Notes: generated by a model not told the origin, from the letters alone. Counted from the first letter of the stretch, positions 48,288 through 56,363 are shown. The stretch: 64,000 bases of DNA from Alkalidesulfovibrio alkalitolerans DSM 16529 (GCF_000422245.1 NZ_ATHI01000011.1:1-64000), one strand, 5' to 3'. Numbers and translations: made by a program.

Positions 48288-49484
48288 TCAGACGAGGGAG
48301 AGGAGATTAGCCAACACCAGATCGGGATCGAGGTAGGGTGCCGAACGAGGCGTGACAAGCTGGGTGTCGATGACTTCGACGCCGGAGCGTCTGATCTTGT
48401 GGACGTCGATGGGGCCGCCGTAGTCGCCGTTTTTGCTGTCCACGAGCACGAAGTTGAGCAGCGCATCGCGCGGGGCGATCTTTGAGCACCCCTGGTCCAG
48501 GTAGCGGAACAACTCGGCCACGGCTTTGGCCACGTTCAGCCCCATCATTTCGGGATCGCGGCCGGTGTTGGGGATGAAGACCTTGGGACATTCGTTCTCG
48601 CGGATCGCGTCGGCGACGCCCATGGGCAGAAGGTTGGCAACGAGCGAGGAATAGAAAGAGCCCATGGGATAGCAGATCAGCTCGGCCGAGGCGATGAGTC
48701 GCTTGACCTTGGCCCTGATGGCGGGCCTGACGGATTTGGGGTCGTCCTTGTCGTCGCTGATGAAGAGTTCCTCGATGGGCGAATCGATGGGCGGATTTTC
48801 CTTGCCGGTGATGAGGTGCTGGCCCACGAGCACCCGGCCGTTGGCCAGCCGGGCGGCGAGATGCGCGTCGCGGTTGACCACGGGGCGCACGACGCCGCGC
48901 GCCTCCACGAGCTTGGTGAAGAGGTAGATGACCGGGTCGATGTGGCGCTTCTGGTTGAAGAAGCCGCCGGTGAGGATCAGGTTGCCGATGCTGGCCCCGC
49001 GCAGGTCGAAGCTCGCGGGCATGCGTTCGAGGAAGAACTGCAGATGGTTGCGGATGATCTTGCGCATGGGGTCGGGCACGGCCGCCACGAGCGGATCGCG
49101 GCCCCGGACCATGGCTTCGAGCCGGACGCACAGGGCGGCCTGGGCCTCGTCCTTGGGCAGGCGCGTGGCAAAGAGCGCGAAGATCTCCGGGTTGCCCTTC
49201 AGGCTTCTGTCGGCCAGGGCCATGAGCCGGTTTCGGATGTCGCCCACGGCGAGCATCTTGAAGGCGTCGCGGATGATGGCCGAGGAACCGCCCGAATCGA
49301 AGGGGGTCATGAGGTGGATGGAGTTGTGGGTGTAGTCGATGATGGCGCGCGAAAGACCGCGCAGGGCGGTGCCGCCGCTGAAGAAAAGCACGCGCGGGCC
49401 AAGGTCCGGGGAGCGCCTGAAGCGGGCCAGCTTCATGGCGTTGGGCACGGTTGCGGATTTGCGGATGCTGATCTTCTGGGTCAT
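48288..49484 (-). CDS. CofD/YvcK-like protein of the GAK-type cluster
   Basis: The 398-residue protein resembles the CofD/YvcK fold. FFSGGTALRGL (residues 35-45), PFDSGGSSAIIRD (61-73), AVGDIRNRLMALA (79-91), GASIGNLILTGG and YPMGSFYSSLVANLLPMGVA line up with YvcK landmarks GGTG, DDGGSSGRL, PGDIRN, SVGNLLL and GPGSLYTS. CofD transfers a phospholactyl group and YvcK binds UDP-sugars and controls cell-wall metabolism. The changed residues (SGG for DGG, GTAL for GTGL) mean the ligand may differ. It is the last gene of the cluster, about 100 bases after the coiled-coil pair. GGAG precedes the ATG. Confidence 0.85.
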   Translation of the reverse strand: MTQKISIRKSATVPNAMKLARFRRSPDLGPRVLFFSGGTALRGLSRAIIDYTHNSIHLMTPFDSGGSSAIIRDAFKMLAVGDIRNRLMALADRSLKGNPEIFALFATRLPKDEAQAALCVRLEAMVRGRDPLVAAVPDPMRKIIRNHLQFFLERMPASFDLRGASIGNLILTGGFFNQKRHIDPVIYLFTKLVEARGVVRPVVNRDAHLAARLANGRVLVGQHLITGKENPPIDSPIEELFISDDKDDPKSVRPAIRAKVKRLIASAELICYPMGSFYSSLVANLLPMGVADAIRENECPKVFIPNTGRDPEMMGLNVAKAVAELFRYLDQGCSKIAPRDALLNFVLVDSKNGDYGGPIDVHKIRRSGVEVIDTQLVTPRSAPYLDPDLVLANLLSLV

Positions 49485-49586
49485 CGGGAGGCTCCGGATG
49501 GAGAACGTGCGTCACATGCGCAAAAGAATAGCATACATTCTTCCATGTGACGATACGGCAACGACGCGCGGCACACGCGCGCGCGA

Positions 49587-50084
49587 TCAGGCGGAGGCTT
49601 CCTGGGCCTTCTTGGCCGTATCCTTGTCGATGTAGTTCAAAAGCAGGCAGGTCTGAAGCAAATCGGGCGCCACCTGACCCACGAGGCGAACGGCCTTCTC
49701 GTGCTGCTCAAGACTGATCTTGCCGTTGCTCAGAAGCCAGCGTCCCTGGCGCTCGTTGCGCTGGTTCGATGTCATGGGAGGTTTTCCCGCGGCTTTGGGC
49801 CGGGCCGGAGGCGGGAGAGGGGTGGCAGGCGCGGCGGATTCCTTGGGCATTTGCTGTTCGTGCGCATGCCAGTCGGCCACGGTCAACTGGCTCTCGGCCT
49901 GAATGAGGTCGCTTTCGAGCTTGCGCTTCTCGCTCAACAGTTCGGCGAGTTTGGTTTTGACGTCTTCCTCGGCGGCGACCAGATCGCGCTCTTCCTGTTC
50001 GAACCTGGCGCGCAGGTGTCTATCCACGAGAATTCCGGCCACGGCGATGAAGCTCAGGGCCAGCACGGAAAGAAACACGCCCAT
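49587..50084 (-). CDS. Membrane-anchored coiled-coil protein of the GAK-type cluster
   Basis: The 165-residue protein has an N-terminal membrane segment (residues 2-21, GVFLSVLALSFIAVAGILVD), then a coiled coil (about 25-70, RARFEQEERDLVAAEEDVKT), a Pro-rich spacer (APATPLPPPARPKAAGKPP) and a small C-terminal helical domain (NERQGRWLLSNGKISLEQHE). The architecture suggests a scaffold that holds a domain near the membrane. Its start lies two bases after the stop of the neighbouring 80-residue gene, so the two are coupled. No named family was recognised. Confidence 0.75.
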   Translation of the reverse strand: MGVFLSVLALSFIAVAGILVDRHLRARFEQEERDLVAAEEDVKTKLAELLSEKRKLESDLIQAESQLTVADWHAHEQQMPKESAAPATPLPPPARPKAAGKPPMTSNQRNERQGRWLLSNGKISLEQHEKAVRLVGQVAPDLLQTCLLLNYIDKDTAKKAQEASA

Positions 50085-50086
50085 GG

Positions 50087-50329
50087 CTAGGCGTTCCCGT
50101 CGCGCAGTTCCATGTCGATGAGGCGGCCGTGGATGTCGGCCAGACGCCTGCGAAGATTTTCGTTGGTTTTGCGCAGGCAGCCCATGCGGTGCTCGGCCTG
50201 CATGCGGAAGCGATTCGCTGCCTGACGCTTCAGATCCAGTCGGCGGCGGTTCCTGTCGTAGGCGGAATACAGATACAGGATGACCACTGTGGCCGTGATG
50301 AAGACAAGCATCAACAGAACCGTTTCCAC
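50087..50329 (-). CDS. Small membrane-anchored coiled-coil protein
   Basis: The 80-residue protein starts at a GTG at 50329 with GGAGGGG upstream. Residues 1-20 are a membrane segment (ETVLLMLVFITATVVILYLY) and the rest is a basic coiled coil (RNRRRLDLKRQAANRFRMQA, NENLRRRLADIHGRLIDMEL). It mirrors the next gene's anchor-plus-coil design, so the two products may pair. It is too short for function by homology. Confidence 0.7.
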   Translation of the reverse strand: METVLLMLVFITATVVILYLYSAYDRNRRRLDLKRQAANRFRMQAEHRMGCLRKTNENLRRRLADIHGRLIDMELRDGNA

Positions 50330-50588
50330 GTCGCCCCTCCCCGTCGTCGAATGCGATGCCGCGCCCGGTTGGACCAAGCATGGCCACTGGAGTTCATAAT
50401 ATGCGATACGCCAGTGCGCAAATGGGGGTTTCGCCGTATTTTCGACGAAAAAGCCCCCCGATCGCCAGCCACACTCCGCGCAAGACGCCCGTCCGCCGAC
50501 GATTGGCCGCCGACAAAAAACTGAAGCGTTGCTGCATCCCGCCTTGCCAAGGCGAGCTTGGCCAGACCGAACGAAGCGGCCCGGGCTG
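50330..50588. other. Gap inside the GAK-type cluster with hairpin and possible promoter
   Basis: These 259 bases separate the HprK-like gene from the coiled-coil pair. They hold a hairpin (50424-50459) and a possible -10 box (TATTAT on the minus strand, 50396-50401), so the last three genes may form their own transcription unit. No gene is visible. Confidence 0.45.
50424..50459 (-). promoter_or_regulatory. Bulged hairpin inside the GAK-type cluster
   Basis: On the minus strand GGGGG(G) and CTTTTTCG face CGAAA and CCCCC, a stem of about ten pairs with a small bulge and a nine- to twelve-base loop. It lies between the HprK-like gene and the downstream pair and could act as a partial terminator or processing site. 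Confidence 0.4.
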
Positions 50589-51659
50589 TCAGGGAGCGAG
50601 CAGATTCTTGCAGAAGACCGCTGCGGCCTCGAAATCCACGCCGCCGGAAAGCTCGTACACCGGGCAATCGCCGAGCATGGCCAAGTAGGCACCCTCGGAC
50701 ATGTCCCGCCCGCGCGTCTCCGCGTCCATTTCGAAGAACAGCCCGAGCTCCTTCATGAAAGCGGGCATCAGGTCGCGCCGCGCTGTAAGGTCCACGCGGG
50801 CGATAGACAACGGGGCTTTCTCGCGCCGCCAGTTGAGCAGCACCAGGGCCTTCATGCGACAGCGGATGCGGAAGCGGTCCGGCCCGAAGCACTCATCGAT
50901 GAAGGCGTCGTACTTGTGCTCCAGATCCCACAGCTCCTCGGCTGGCATGGCCAGGAACCGCTCGCGCTCGTCGGCCGGGATGACCGGCCCCAAGGAGTCG
51001 TTGTGCAGCACGGTGCCGGGGTTCACGCGCGGCATCTTGGGCAGGCCATGCATGACGAGCCCTTCGGTGTCGCGCTCGACCATCATCCGGTCGTTGGAGA
51101 CGAAGTCCGTGCCGTGGCGCATGATGTGCAGCGCCAGGGTGGACTTGCCCATGCCCGCGAACCCTGCCAGCGTCAGGCCCTGCTCGCCCACGGCCACGCC
51201 CGAGGCGTGGAACAGCAGGCAACCGCGCTTGATGAGCCGCTCGATGTAGCGGTTGTTGATGAAGTTCACGATCTGATTGTCGTTGGCGATGCACGGCCCC
51301 ACGATCAGGTTCAGGCCGCCGCCGAAGAGGCAGACCAGGCCGGTCAGGCGCTTGCGCACCACGCGGCCGTCGGGCAGGTCGAGGAACTCCTCCTTGATCT
51401 TGCGCTTGCCCGGCTCCGGGGTCTTGGGGGCCAGCGGCAGGCCTATATCCACGGCCTCGCGCTCGATGGCCGCGACCTCGATGTCGGCGATGCCGCCCTC
51501 GCCCAGAAAATCACGGTAGTAGTCCCTGAGCTTGGCCACGAGCGCGGCCGAGTTGGAGCGCACGTCGATGCGCGTGTCGCCGAAGCGAAGGCCCAGTTGC
51601 TGCGTGAGCGGGGCCTCGCGCAGGAATTTTTCGGCCAGGGCCGCGACGCGAGCGCTCAC
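50589..51659 (-). CDS. HprK-related kinase of the GAK-type cluster
   Basis: The 356-residue protein resembles HPr kinase/phosphorylase in its C-terminal half. The P-loop is AGFAGMGKSTLALHIM (residues 165-180), followed by GTDFVSNDRMMVE, which matches the HprK element with its catalytic Asp, and preceded by RGCLLFHASGVAV. There is no clear HprK N-terminal domain. It is much longer than the bare kinase domain and lacks a nearby HPr or PTS gene, so its substrate is not known. It fits the 'HprK-related kinase B' type I recall from the GAK neighbourhood. Its start overlaps the ATP-grasp stop by four bases. Confidence 0.85.
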   Translation of the reverse strand: MSARVAALAEKFLREAPLTQQLGLRFGDTRIDVRSNSAALVAKLRDYYRDFLGEGGIADIEVAAIEREAVDIGLPLAPKTPEPGKRKIKEEFLDLPDGRVVRKRLTGLVCLFGGGLNLIVGPCIANDNQIVNFINNRYIERLIKRGCLLFHASGVAVGEQGLTLAGFAGMGKSTLALHIMRHGTDFVSNDRMMVERDTEGLVMHGLPKMPRVNPGTVLHNDSLGPVIPADERERFLAMPAEELWDLEHKYDAFIDECFGPDRFRIRCRMKALVLLNWRREKAPLSIARVDLTARRDLMPAFMKELGLFFEMDAETRGRDMSEGAYLAMLGDCPVYELSGGVDFEAAAVFCKNLLAP

Positions 51660-52531
51660 GAGAGCCTCCCGAGCACGTGATCGGCGTACATGGCAGCCGC
51701 GTCCAGACCGCAGGCGTCGAGCAGCCCCCGGAAGCCGCCAAAGGCCGAGACCTCGTAGATCTGCGGCCCATCGGGGGTCTGGACCACGTCAACGCAGGTG
51801 AAGGACATGTCGAAGAGCGCCTGGGCCTTGTGGGCCAAATCGATGACCTCCTGCGAGGGCGTCACGGCCACGTACTTGCCGCCGCTTTGCGTGGTGGTGT
51901 TCCAAGACGCGCCCGAGCCCTTGCGCGCATAGGTGGTCACGTACTCCCCACCGATGAAGGTCACGCCCAGGTCCAGGCCCGGATGCTCGACCATCTTCTG
52001 GATGTACATGACGGGGTTGCCCTCGGCCTTGAAGTCCTCGATCTGCTCTTGCATCTCGGGGCCGGGCTCGATGACGGTCATGCCGCGCGCCTTGGAGGAG
52101 AAGAGCGGCTTGAAGACCGCGCGGCCGTAGTCCTCGACTGCGGCCATGGCTTCCTCCACATCCTCGGTGACGGTCGTGGGCGGCATGGGAATGCCGCCGG
52201 AGCGAAGTCCCACGGTGCACGAAAGGCGGTCGATGAGCCTGATGATGCTTCTGGCCCTGGAGAATACCGGCAGGCCGCGCTCCTCCAGAAAGCGCAGGAT
52301 TTCCATGCGGTCCAGGGCGCTAGGCGTATAGGAGGGTGCGATCTTCTTGACGACCAGGGCGTCGAGCGCGCTCAGGTCGTGCTCGCCGTAAAAGACCTTG
52401 CCGCTCGAAAGATCCAGGCGCACCTTGGACATGTCCACGAGCAGCCGAAAGCCTGTGCGCTGTTCCACGGCCGCGACCATGCGCTCCGTGGACCAGCCGC
52501 CCGGAATGCCGACGACACCTATGCGTTTCAT
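51656..52531 (-). CDS. ATP-grasp enzyme of the GAK-type cluster
   Basis: The 291-residue ATP-grasp protein is RimK-like in layout: an N-terminal Rossmann-like domain (KRIGVVGIPGGWSTERMVAA), then the ATP-grasp core with AVFKPLFSSKARGMTVIEPG (ATP-binding Lys) and PVMYIQKMVEHPGLDLGVTF. The C-terminal metal-binding stretch is CVDVVQTPDGPQIYEVSAFG. RimK-type enzymes ligate an amino acid or peptide to a carboxylate; the substrate here is unknown. It overlaps the HprK-like gene by four bases and lies 33 bases after the PhoU-fusion gene. Confidence 0.88.
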   Translation of the reverse strand: MKRIGVVGIPGGWSTERMVAAVEQRTGFRLLVDMSKVRLDLSSGKVFYGEHDLSALDALVVKKIAPSYTPSALDRMEILRFLEERGLPVFSRARSIIRLIDRLSCTVGLRSGGIPMPPTTVTEDVEEAMAAVEDYGRAVFKPLFSSKARGMTVIEPGPEMQEQIEDFKAEGNPVMYIQKMVEHPGLDLGVTFIGGEYVTTYARKGSGASWNTTTQSGGKYVAVTPSQEVIDLAHKAQALFDMSFTCVDVVQTPDGPQIYEVSAFGGFRGLLDACGLDAAAMYADHVLGRLS

Positions 52532-52564
52532 CCATCCGATCCTTGGTTTTCGCCGGAATCCGGC

Positions 52565-54196
52565 TCAGGTCGAGGAGAGGACGTTCAGCGGCATGCGGAA
52601 CTCCTCGTAGGGCTTGCGAAAGCCCACTATCTTTTCCAACAGGTACACACCGCGCAGGTACATGTCCTTGGCGAAGCGGCGGTTCAATTCGAAACGCGAC
52701 GAGGTCAGGAACGAGCGCACCAGCCCCAGGCACAGCCGCGCGTCGAAGGTGACGTCGTCGTGCCTGCGCGCGAATTCGCGGGCAAAGGCGTACATCTCCG
52801 AAATCACCATGCGGATGCGGTCGCGGGCCTGGGGGTCGAAGATGGGCAGGCGGAAGTTGGAGACCATGAACACCGAGACGTCTTGTAGATAGTCTGTCTG
52901 TGCCGAGCGGTGCAGGTCGATGAAGTGGATGCGCTGGTTGGCGTGGTCGTAGACGATGTTGTTGATGTTAAAGTCGCCGTGGATGAAGACCGAGAAGGGG
53001 GAGTTGAGCGTCTTGCCGATCTGCCTAGCCTCACCGAGCAGCCCCTTGAGGGGCGGGATGGTGACCTTGCCCAGACAGCGCACGGGCGTGTCGAATTCGG
53101 GATAGAGGCGATAGACGTCGGGCAGCCGCTTTTGGCACTGCCCGATGTAGTCGGCGTTGACAGGTTCGGGCTTGAGCGTGAATTCCCAGGCCTCAGCCAC
53201 GGTCTGCTCCAGAAGCAGCATGGCGTCGGTCAGGTACTGCATCTCGCCGGACAGGACGATGTCCTGGATGGTGCAGCCCGAGAGGAATTCGAGCAGCAGC
53301 GAGGCCGAGGCCCCGTCCTCGCGCAGGGCCACCACCTTGGGCGGCAGTCCGGGCATGATGGCGTCCCACTTCTCGATGTTGGCCTTCTCCTGGAGCAGTT
53401 TCCTGGCTTCACCTTCCTTGAAAATGACCCCCTGGGACTCGGCCCGGCCGCCGCCCTCGCGCACGCGGCCGATGCGGCAGCCCGAGCGTGTGCCCCAGAT
53501 GGACTGGAACTCCACGTCGGAGATGGGCACTTCCTTGCCAGCGGCCGAGAGCGTGTCGCGCAGGGCGTTGTACTGGTGGATCTTGAACTTCTCGCCCAGG
53601 ATGTAAAAGATGATGGCCTCGCCCACGTTCAGCAGGGCGTCGCCGATGCGCTCCAGGTAGCGGAAGATGAACAGAGTGGTGATGAGGTTCCCGGTCTCCA
53701 CGCCCGCGCGCAGCTCGTTCAAGATGCGGTCGAACTGTTTCTTGTAGAGCTTGTCCAGGGTGGATTCGGAGATGCAGATGCGAAACGCCAGTGACATGTC
53801 CTGCCGAAACAAGGCATCGTAGACCTTCTCCAGGGAGTTGAACAACTCGTCGAAAAAGGGCTTGTAGTCGTAGCGGCGCAGGAACTCCGGGTCGGAAAGA
53901 TAGCGCGTCTGGCGGACGATGTTCACGGCGTGGTCCGCGAGCCGCTCCAGGTTGTTTGCAATGATGTGGGCCGCGCGCAGCCGGTCCACTCCGCGCTTGG
54001 TGAGCGTCTCCTTGCCGTGCAGGCGCGAGAAGCAGATGTTCTCGATGACGCTTTTCATGTTGTCGATGTAGTTGTCGCGGTTCTCGATCTTCTCGATGAT
54101 TTCGTCCGAGGGCTTTTCGAGAGCCTTGAGCGTGCCCTCCATCTGCTTGGTGACCTCAAGCAGCATGAAGCGGATGTTCTGTTCGAGATCCTGCAT
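52565..54196 (-). CDS. PhoU-domain / aminoglycoside-phosphotransferase-like kinase fusion
   Basis: The 543-residue protein joins two modules. Residues 1 to about 215 form PhoU-like three-helix bundles with the metal-binding repeats NNLERLADHAVNI (81-93) and YLERIGDALLNVGE (180-193). Residues about 225-543 are a kinase fold of the APH/choline-kinase type: GVIFKEGEARKLLQ as the ATP-lysine region, FIHGDFNINNIVYD (catalytic Asp 408) and IHFIDLHRS (metal Asp 427). PhoU proteins sense or buffer phosphate-linked signals. The fusion suggests phosphorylation of a small molecule or protein under phosphate control. It sits in the middle of the cluster. Confidence 0.88.
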   Translation of the reverse strand: MQDLEQNIRFMLLEVTKQMEGTLKALEKPSDEIIEKIENRDNYIDNMKSVIENICFSRLHGKETLTKRGVDRLRAAHIIANNLERLADHAVNIVRQTRYLSDPEFLRRYDYKPFFDELFNSLEKVYDALFRQDMSLAFRICISESTLDKLYKKQFDRILNELRAGVETGNLITTLFIFRYLERIGDALLNVGEAIIFYILGEKFKIHQYNALRDTLSAAGKEVPISDVEFQSIWGTRSGCRIGRVREGGGRAESQGVIFKEGEARKLLQEKANIEKWDAIMPGLPPKVVALREDGASASLLLEFLSGCTIQDIVLSGEMQYLTDAMLLLEQTVAEAWEFTLKPEPVNADYIGQCQKRLPDVYRLYPEFDTPVRCLGKVTIPPLKGLLGEARQIGKTLNSPFSVFIHGDFNINNIVYDHANQRIHFIDLHRSAQTDYLQDVSVFMVSNFRLPIFDPQARDRIRMVISEMYAFAREFARRHDDVTFDARLCLGLVRSFLTSSRFELNRRFAKDMYLRGVYLLEKIVGFRKPYEEFRMPLNVLSST

Positions 54197-54201
54197 GGCC
54201 G

Positions 54202-54501
54202 CTACTCGTTTCCGCCGCCCGGCTCGCCGCTCGCGCGGATGATGAGCGGAGGCTGTCCGCCTGCCGTGGACTCGGCTTGTTCCTTCCAGCCCAGGGTGAA
54301 CTTGAGCTTGCGGCGCACGCCCTTGAGCTTGGCTTCCACGGAGAATCCGAGCAGACCGGCGGGCTTCATGACCAGCGTCTCGCCTTCGCGCGCCAAGGTC
54401 AACTCGCCCTTGCGGAATCCCTCGGCCAGGGCCTCCAGGTAGCGGACGATGGTTTCCATGTCCTGCACGGACTCGTACTTGAAATATTTCGCTTCGGGCA
54501 T
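54202..54501 (-). CDS. Amphi-Trp-type small protein
   Basis: The 99-residue protein contains a domain I recall as amphi-Trp: ESVQDMETIVRYLEALAEGF (amphipathic helix), GELTLAREGETLVMKPAGLL, then a basic VRRKLKFTLGWKE strand that carries the tryptophan. The domain is widespread and unexplained. A GGCGGA site lies before the ATG at 54501. It ends six bases before the PhoU-fusion start. The N-terminal half of the XXXCH protein in this cluster looks related. Confidence 0.82.
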   Translation of the reverse strand: MPEAKYFKYESVQDMETIVRYLEALAEGFRKGELTLAREGETLVMKPAGLLGFSVEAKLKGVRRKLKFTLGWKEQAESTAGGQPPLIIRASGEPGGGNE

Positions 54502-54524
54502 CGGGGTTCCGCCTTTTCCCGCGC

Positions 54525-55715
54525 TCATCCGTCGAGCCGGGCCTTGTATTCGTCGATCATCTTGGCGCGCGAGGCTCCGCACAGGATAAGGCTCTTGCGC
54601 ACTGAAAGGTCGTCCCACACGGGTTGCAGCCCCACCTCGCGCGCGGCCTTGTCCGCATCCTGAAGCGCGGGCTCCTTGACCTTCTCGCTCATGTGGCAGT
54701 CGTCGCCCATGAAAACGAGCATCTGCGGGCTGTTGCGGCAGCGATTCTCGTTTTGACGGTTCACGGCCTGGATGAGGAACTCCGTGTATTCACGCGACTG
54801 GGGATTCCAGACCTCGATGCCGTCCACGTCGTAGTCGGCCAGGAGGATGGGCCAGAACTGCTCCGGATGGGGAATGACGACGCCCGCGCCCAAGGAGCGC
54901 GCCTCCTCGATGATCTCCGAGGCGCGATAGAAGTAGGTCAAGGAGAAACCCTGCTTGACCAGCTCCTTGAGGGCCTTGAGGTAGACCTGGGCCCTGTTCA
55001 CGGCGAGATCGCCGTAAGCGGGCCGGTACTCGTCGAGAAAGTTGCGCAGGAGCTTGTTCTTGATGGTCTCTCGCGGGGTTTCGCCCCACGTGTCCTCGAT
55101 GAGCCGCTTGAGCTTGGCCGCGATGATGCCTGAGAACTCCACGATCTCGGCGTCGGCGTTGGAAAGCGCGGCCGCCTGCTGGCGACGATGTTCCATGCCC
55201 GGAAGCGTGGCCGCGTCCAGGAACTCGAAAAGCTGCCCGGAGCGGTATTCGAAGGTGTGGGCGAGCATGGACTTGAGTGTCTCGGCCTGGTGCTCTCCCT
55301 CCACCTTGTCGCGCCGAAAATGCAACAGAAGCTGCACTTTGCGGTTGAAGCCGGAGGAGTAGCAGTCCACCTCCACGCCCGCGTAGTCGTCCCAAAAGAG
55401 CAACTCGTTATGCTGCGTGGGAATGATCAGTTCCTTGCCGCTGTTGGGGTACAAGGCCCGGATCCGCGCACGGATGAGATCCATGGGCACGAATTCGGGG
55501 TGCCAGTGCACGGCCATGGTCTCGGCCTGCATGGGGAAGGTCTTGCCCGGTTCGGCGATGCGGGCGGCCTGCTCCGGCGTGAGGGTGGTGTCAATGACGC
55601 GCGCGTAAGCGCGGGCGTCATCCTCCGTGACCTCGCGCGGCACGGCGTCGAGGTCGAGGAGGGCGCAGCGGCGATTCGCGCCCTGCTTGAGCGAAACGAC
55701 TTCCATTGCGTTCAT
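54525..55715 (-). CDS. PHP-like phosphoesterase protein of the GAK-type cluster
   Basis: The 396-residue protein has scattered metal-ligand-like motifs in PHP order: AVHWHPEFVP near residue 70, IPTQHNELLFWDDY near 98-111, GVVIPHPEQFW about two-thirds along, and VFMGDDCHMSEK near the C-terminus. This resembles a PHP (polymerase and histidinol phosphatase) metal site, but several consensus residues differ, so I call it PHP-like. The ATG at 55715 is preceded by GGTG; a GTG at 55724 adds three residues. It lies between the XXXCH and amphi-Trp genes. The substrate is unknown. Confidence 0.72.
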   Translation of the reverse strand: MNAMEVVSLKQGANRRCALLDLDAVPREVTEDDARAYARVIDTTLTPEQAARIAEPGKTFPMQAETMAVHWHPEFVPMDLIRARIRALYPNSGKELIIPTQHNELLFWDDYAGVEVDCYSSGFNRKVQLLLHFRRDKVEGEHQAETLKSMLAHTFEYRSGQLFEFLDAATLPGMEHRRQQAAALSNADAEIVEFSGIIAAKLKRLIEDTWGETPRETIKNKLLRNFLDEYRPAYGDLAVNRAQVYLKALKELVKQGFSLTYFYRASEIIEEARSLGAGVVIPHPEQFWPILLADYDVDGIEVWNPQSREYTEFLIQAVNRQNENRCRNSPQMLVFMGDDCHMSEKVKEPALQDADKAAREVGLQPVWDDLSVRKSLILCGASRAKMIDEYKARLDG

Positions 55716-55772
55716 GGCTATCACCGTATTGTTACATCCCGGTTGCGAGGGGCCGAAAGGTCCGGCCGGGCG

Positions 55773-56363
55773 CTATTTGTAGCGCCTGTGACATTCCTTT
55801 TTCAGGCGCTCGACAAGGGCGGCGGCCTGCCTGGCGCGCTCCAGATCGCCTTGCGCCACTGCCTCCTGCAACTCCTCCAGGGCCTTGCGGTTCTCCTCGT
55901 AGTGCTCGTCGCCCTTGCCCGGATAGGTCAGCATGGCCCTGAAGTCCCCGCCCAGAAGGTCCATGAGTATCTTTTCGGGCAAAACTCCCAGGGCCAGCCC
56001 CTCGCGCACGGTCTTCCAGGTCTTCTCCAAACGCTTCTTGAGCCCTTTGTACTTGGGCTTGCCGCCCGCGCCGGGCTCCGCGCCCATCTGCTCGGCCAAG
56101 GCCTCGGCCGCGCCACAGGCGCAGACGTTCTCCTCGCAGACGCAAACCGGTCCCACGGCCTCGCGCTTGACGCTCAGGGAGACGAACACGGATTCGCCCA
56201 CTCCCTTGGCCGCGAGCTTGATGGAGGAAAAGTTCCCGAATTCAAGGGCAACGCCCGAAACATCCATACTCCCGGCCTCGAGCCCGTCCGCGAGCCTGCG
56301 GAAGAAGGCGGCCGTCTCGTCGCGCCTCAAGGCCATCTCGATCTTGGATTTCTTGCCACCCAT
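55773..56363 (-). CDS. XXXCH-motif protein of the GAK-type cluster
   Basis: The 196-residue first gene of the cluster ends in a helix reading LVERLKKECHRRYK, the Cys-His motif after which the XXXCH domain is named. Residues 10-70 resemble the amphi-Trp domain (RRDETAAFFRRLADGLEAGS, EFGNFSSIKLAAKG). The middle part is Cys-rich (VCVCEENVCACG), which suggests metal binding or disulfides. I chose the ATG at 56363 with GGAGGT at ideal spacing; an in-frame GTG three codons upstream overlaps that ribosome site. No catalytic domain is visible. Confidence 0.8.
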   Translation of the reverse strand: MGGKKSKIEMALRRDETAAFFRRLADGLEAGSMDVSGVALEFGNFSSIKLAAKGVGESVFVSLSVKREAVGPVCVCEENVCACGAAEALAEQMGAEPGAGGKPKYKGLKKRLEKTWKTVREGLALGVLPEKILMDLLGGDFRAMLTYPGKGDEHYEENRKALEELQEAVAQGDLERARQAAALVERLKKECHRRYK

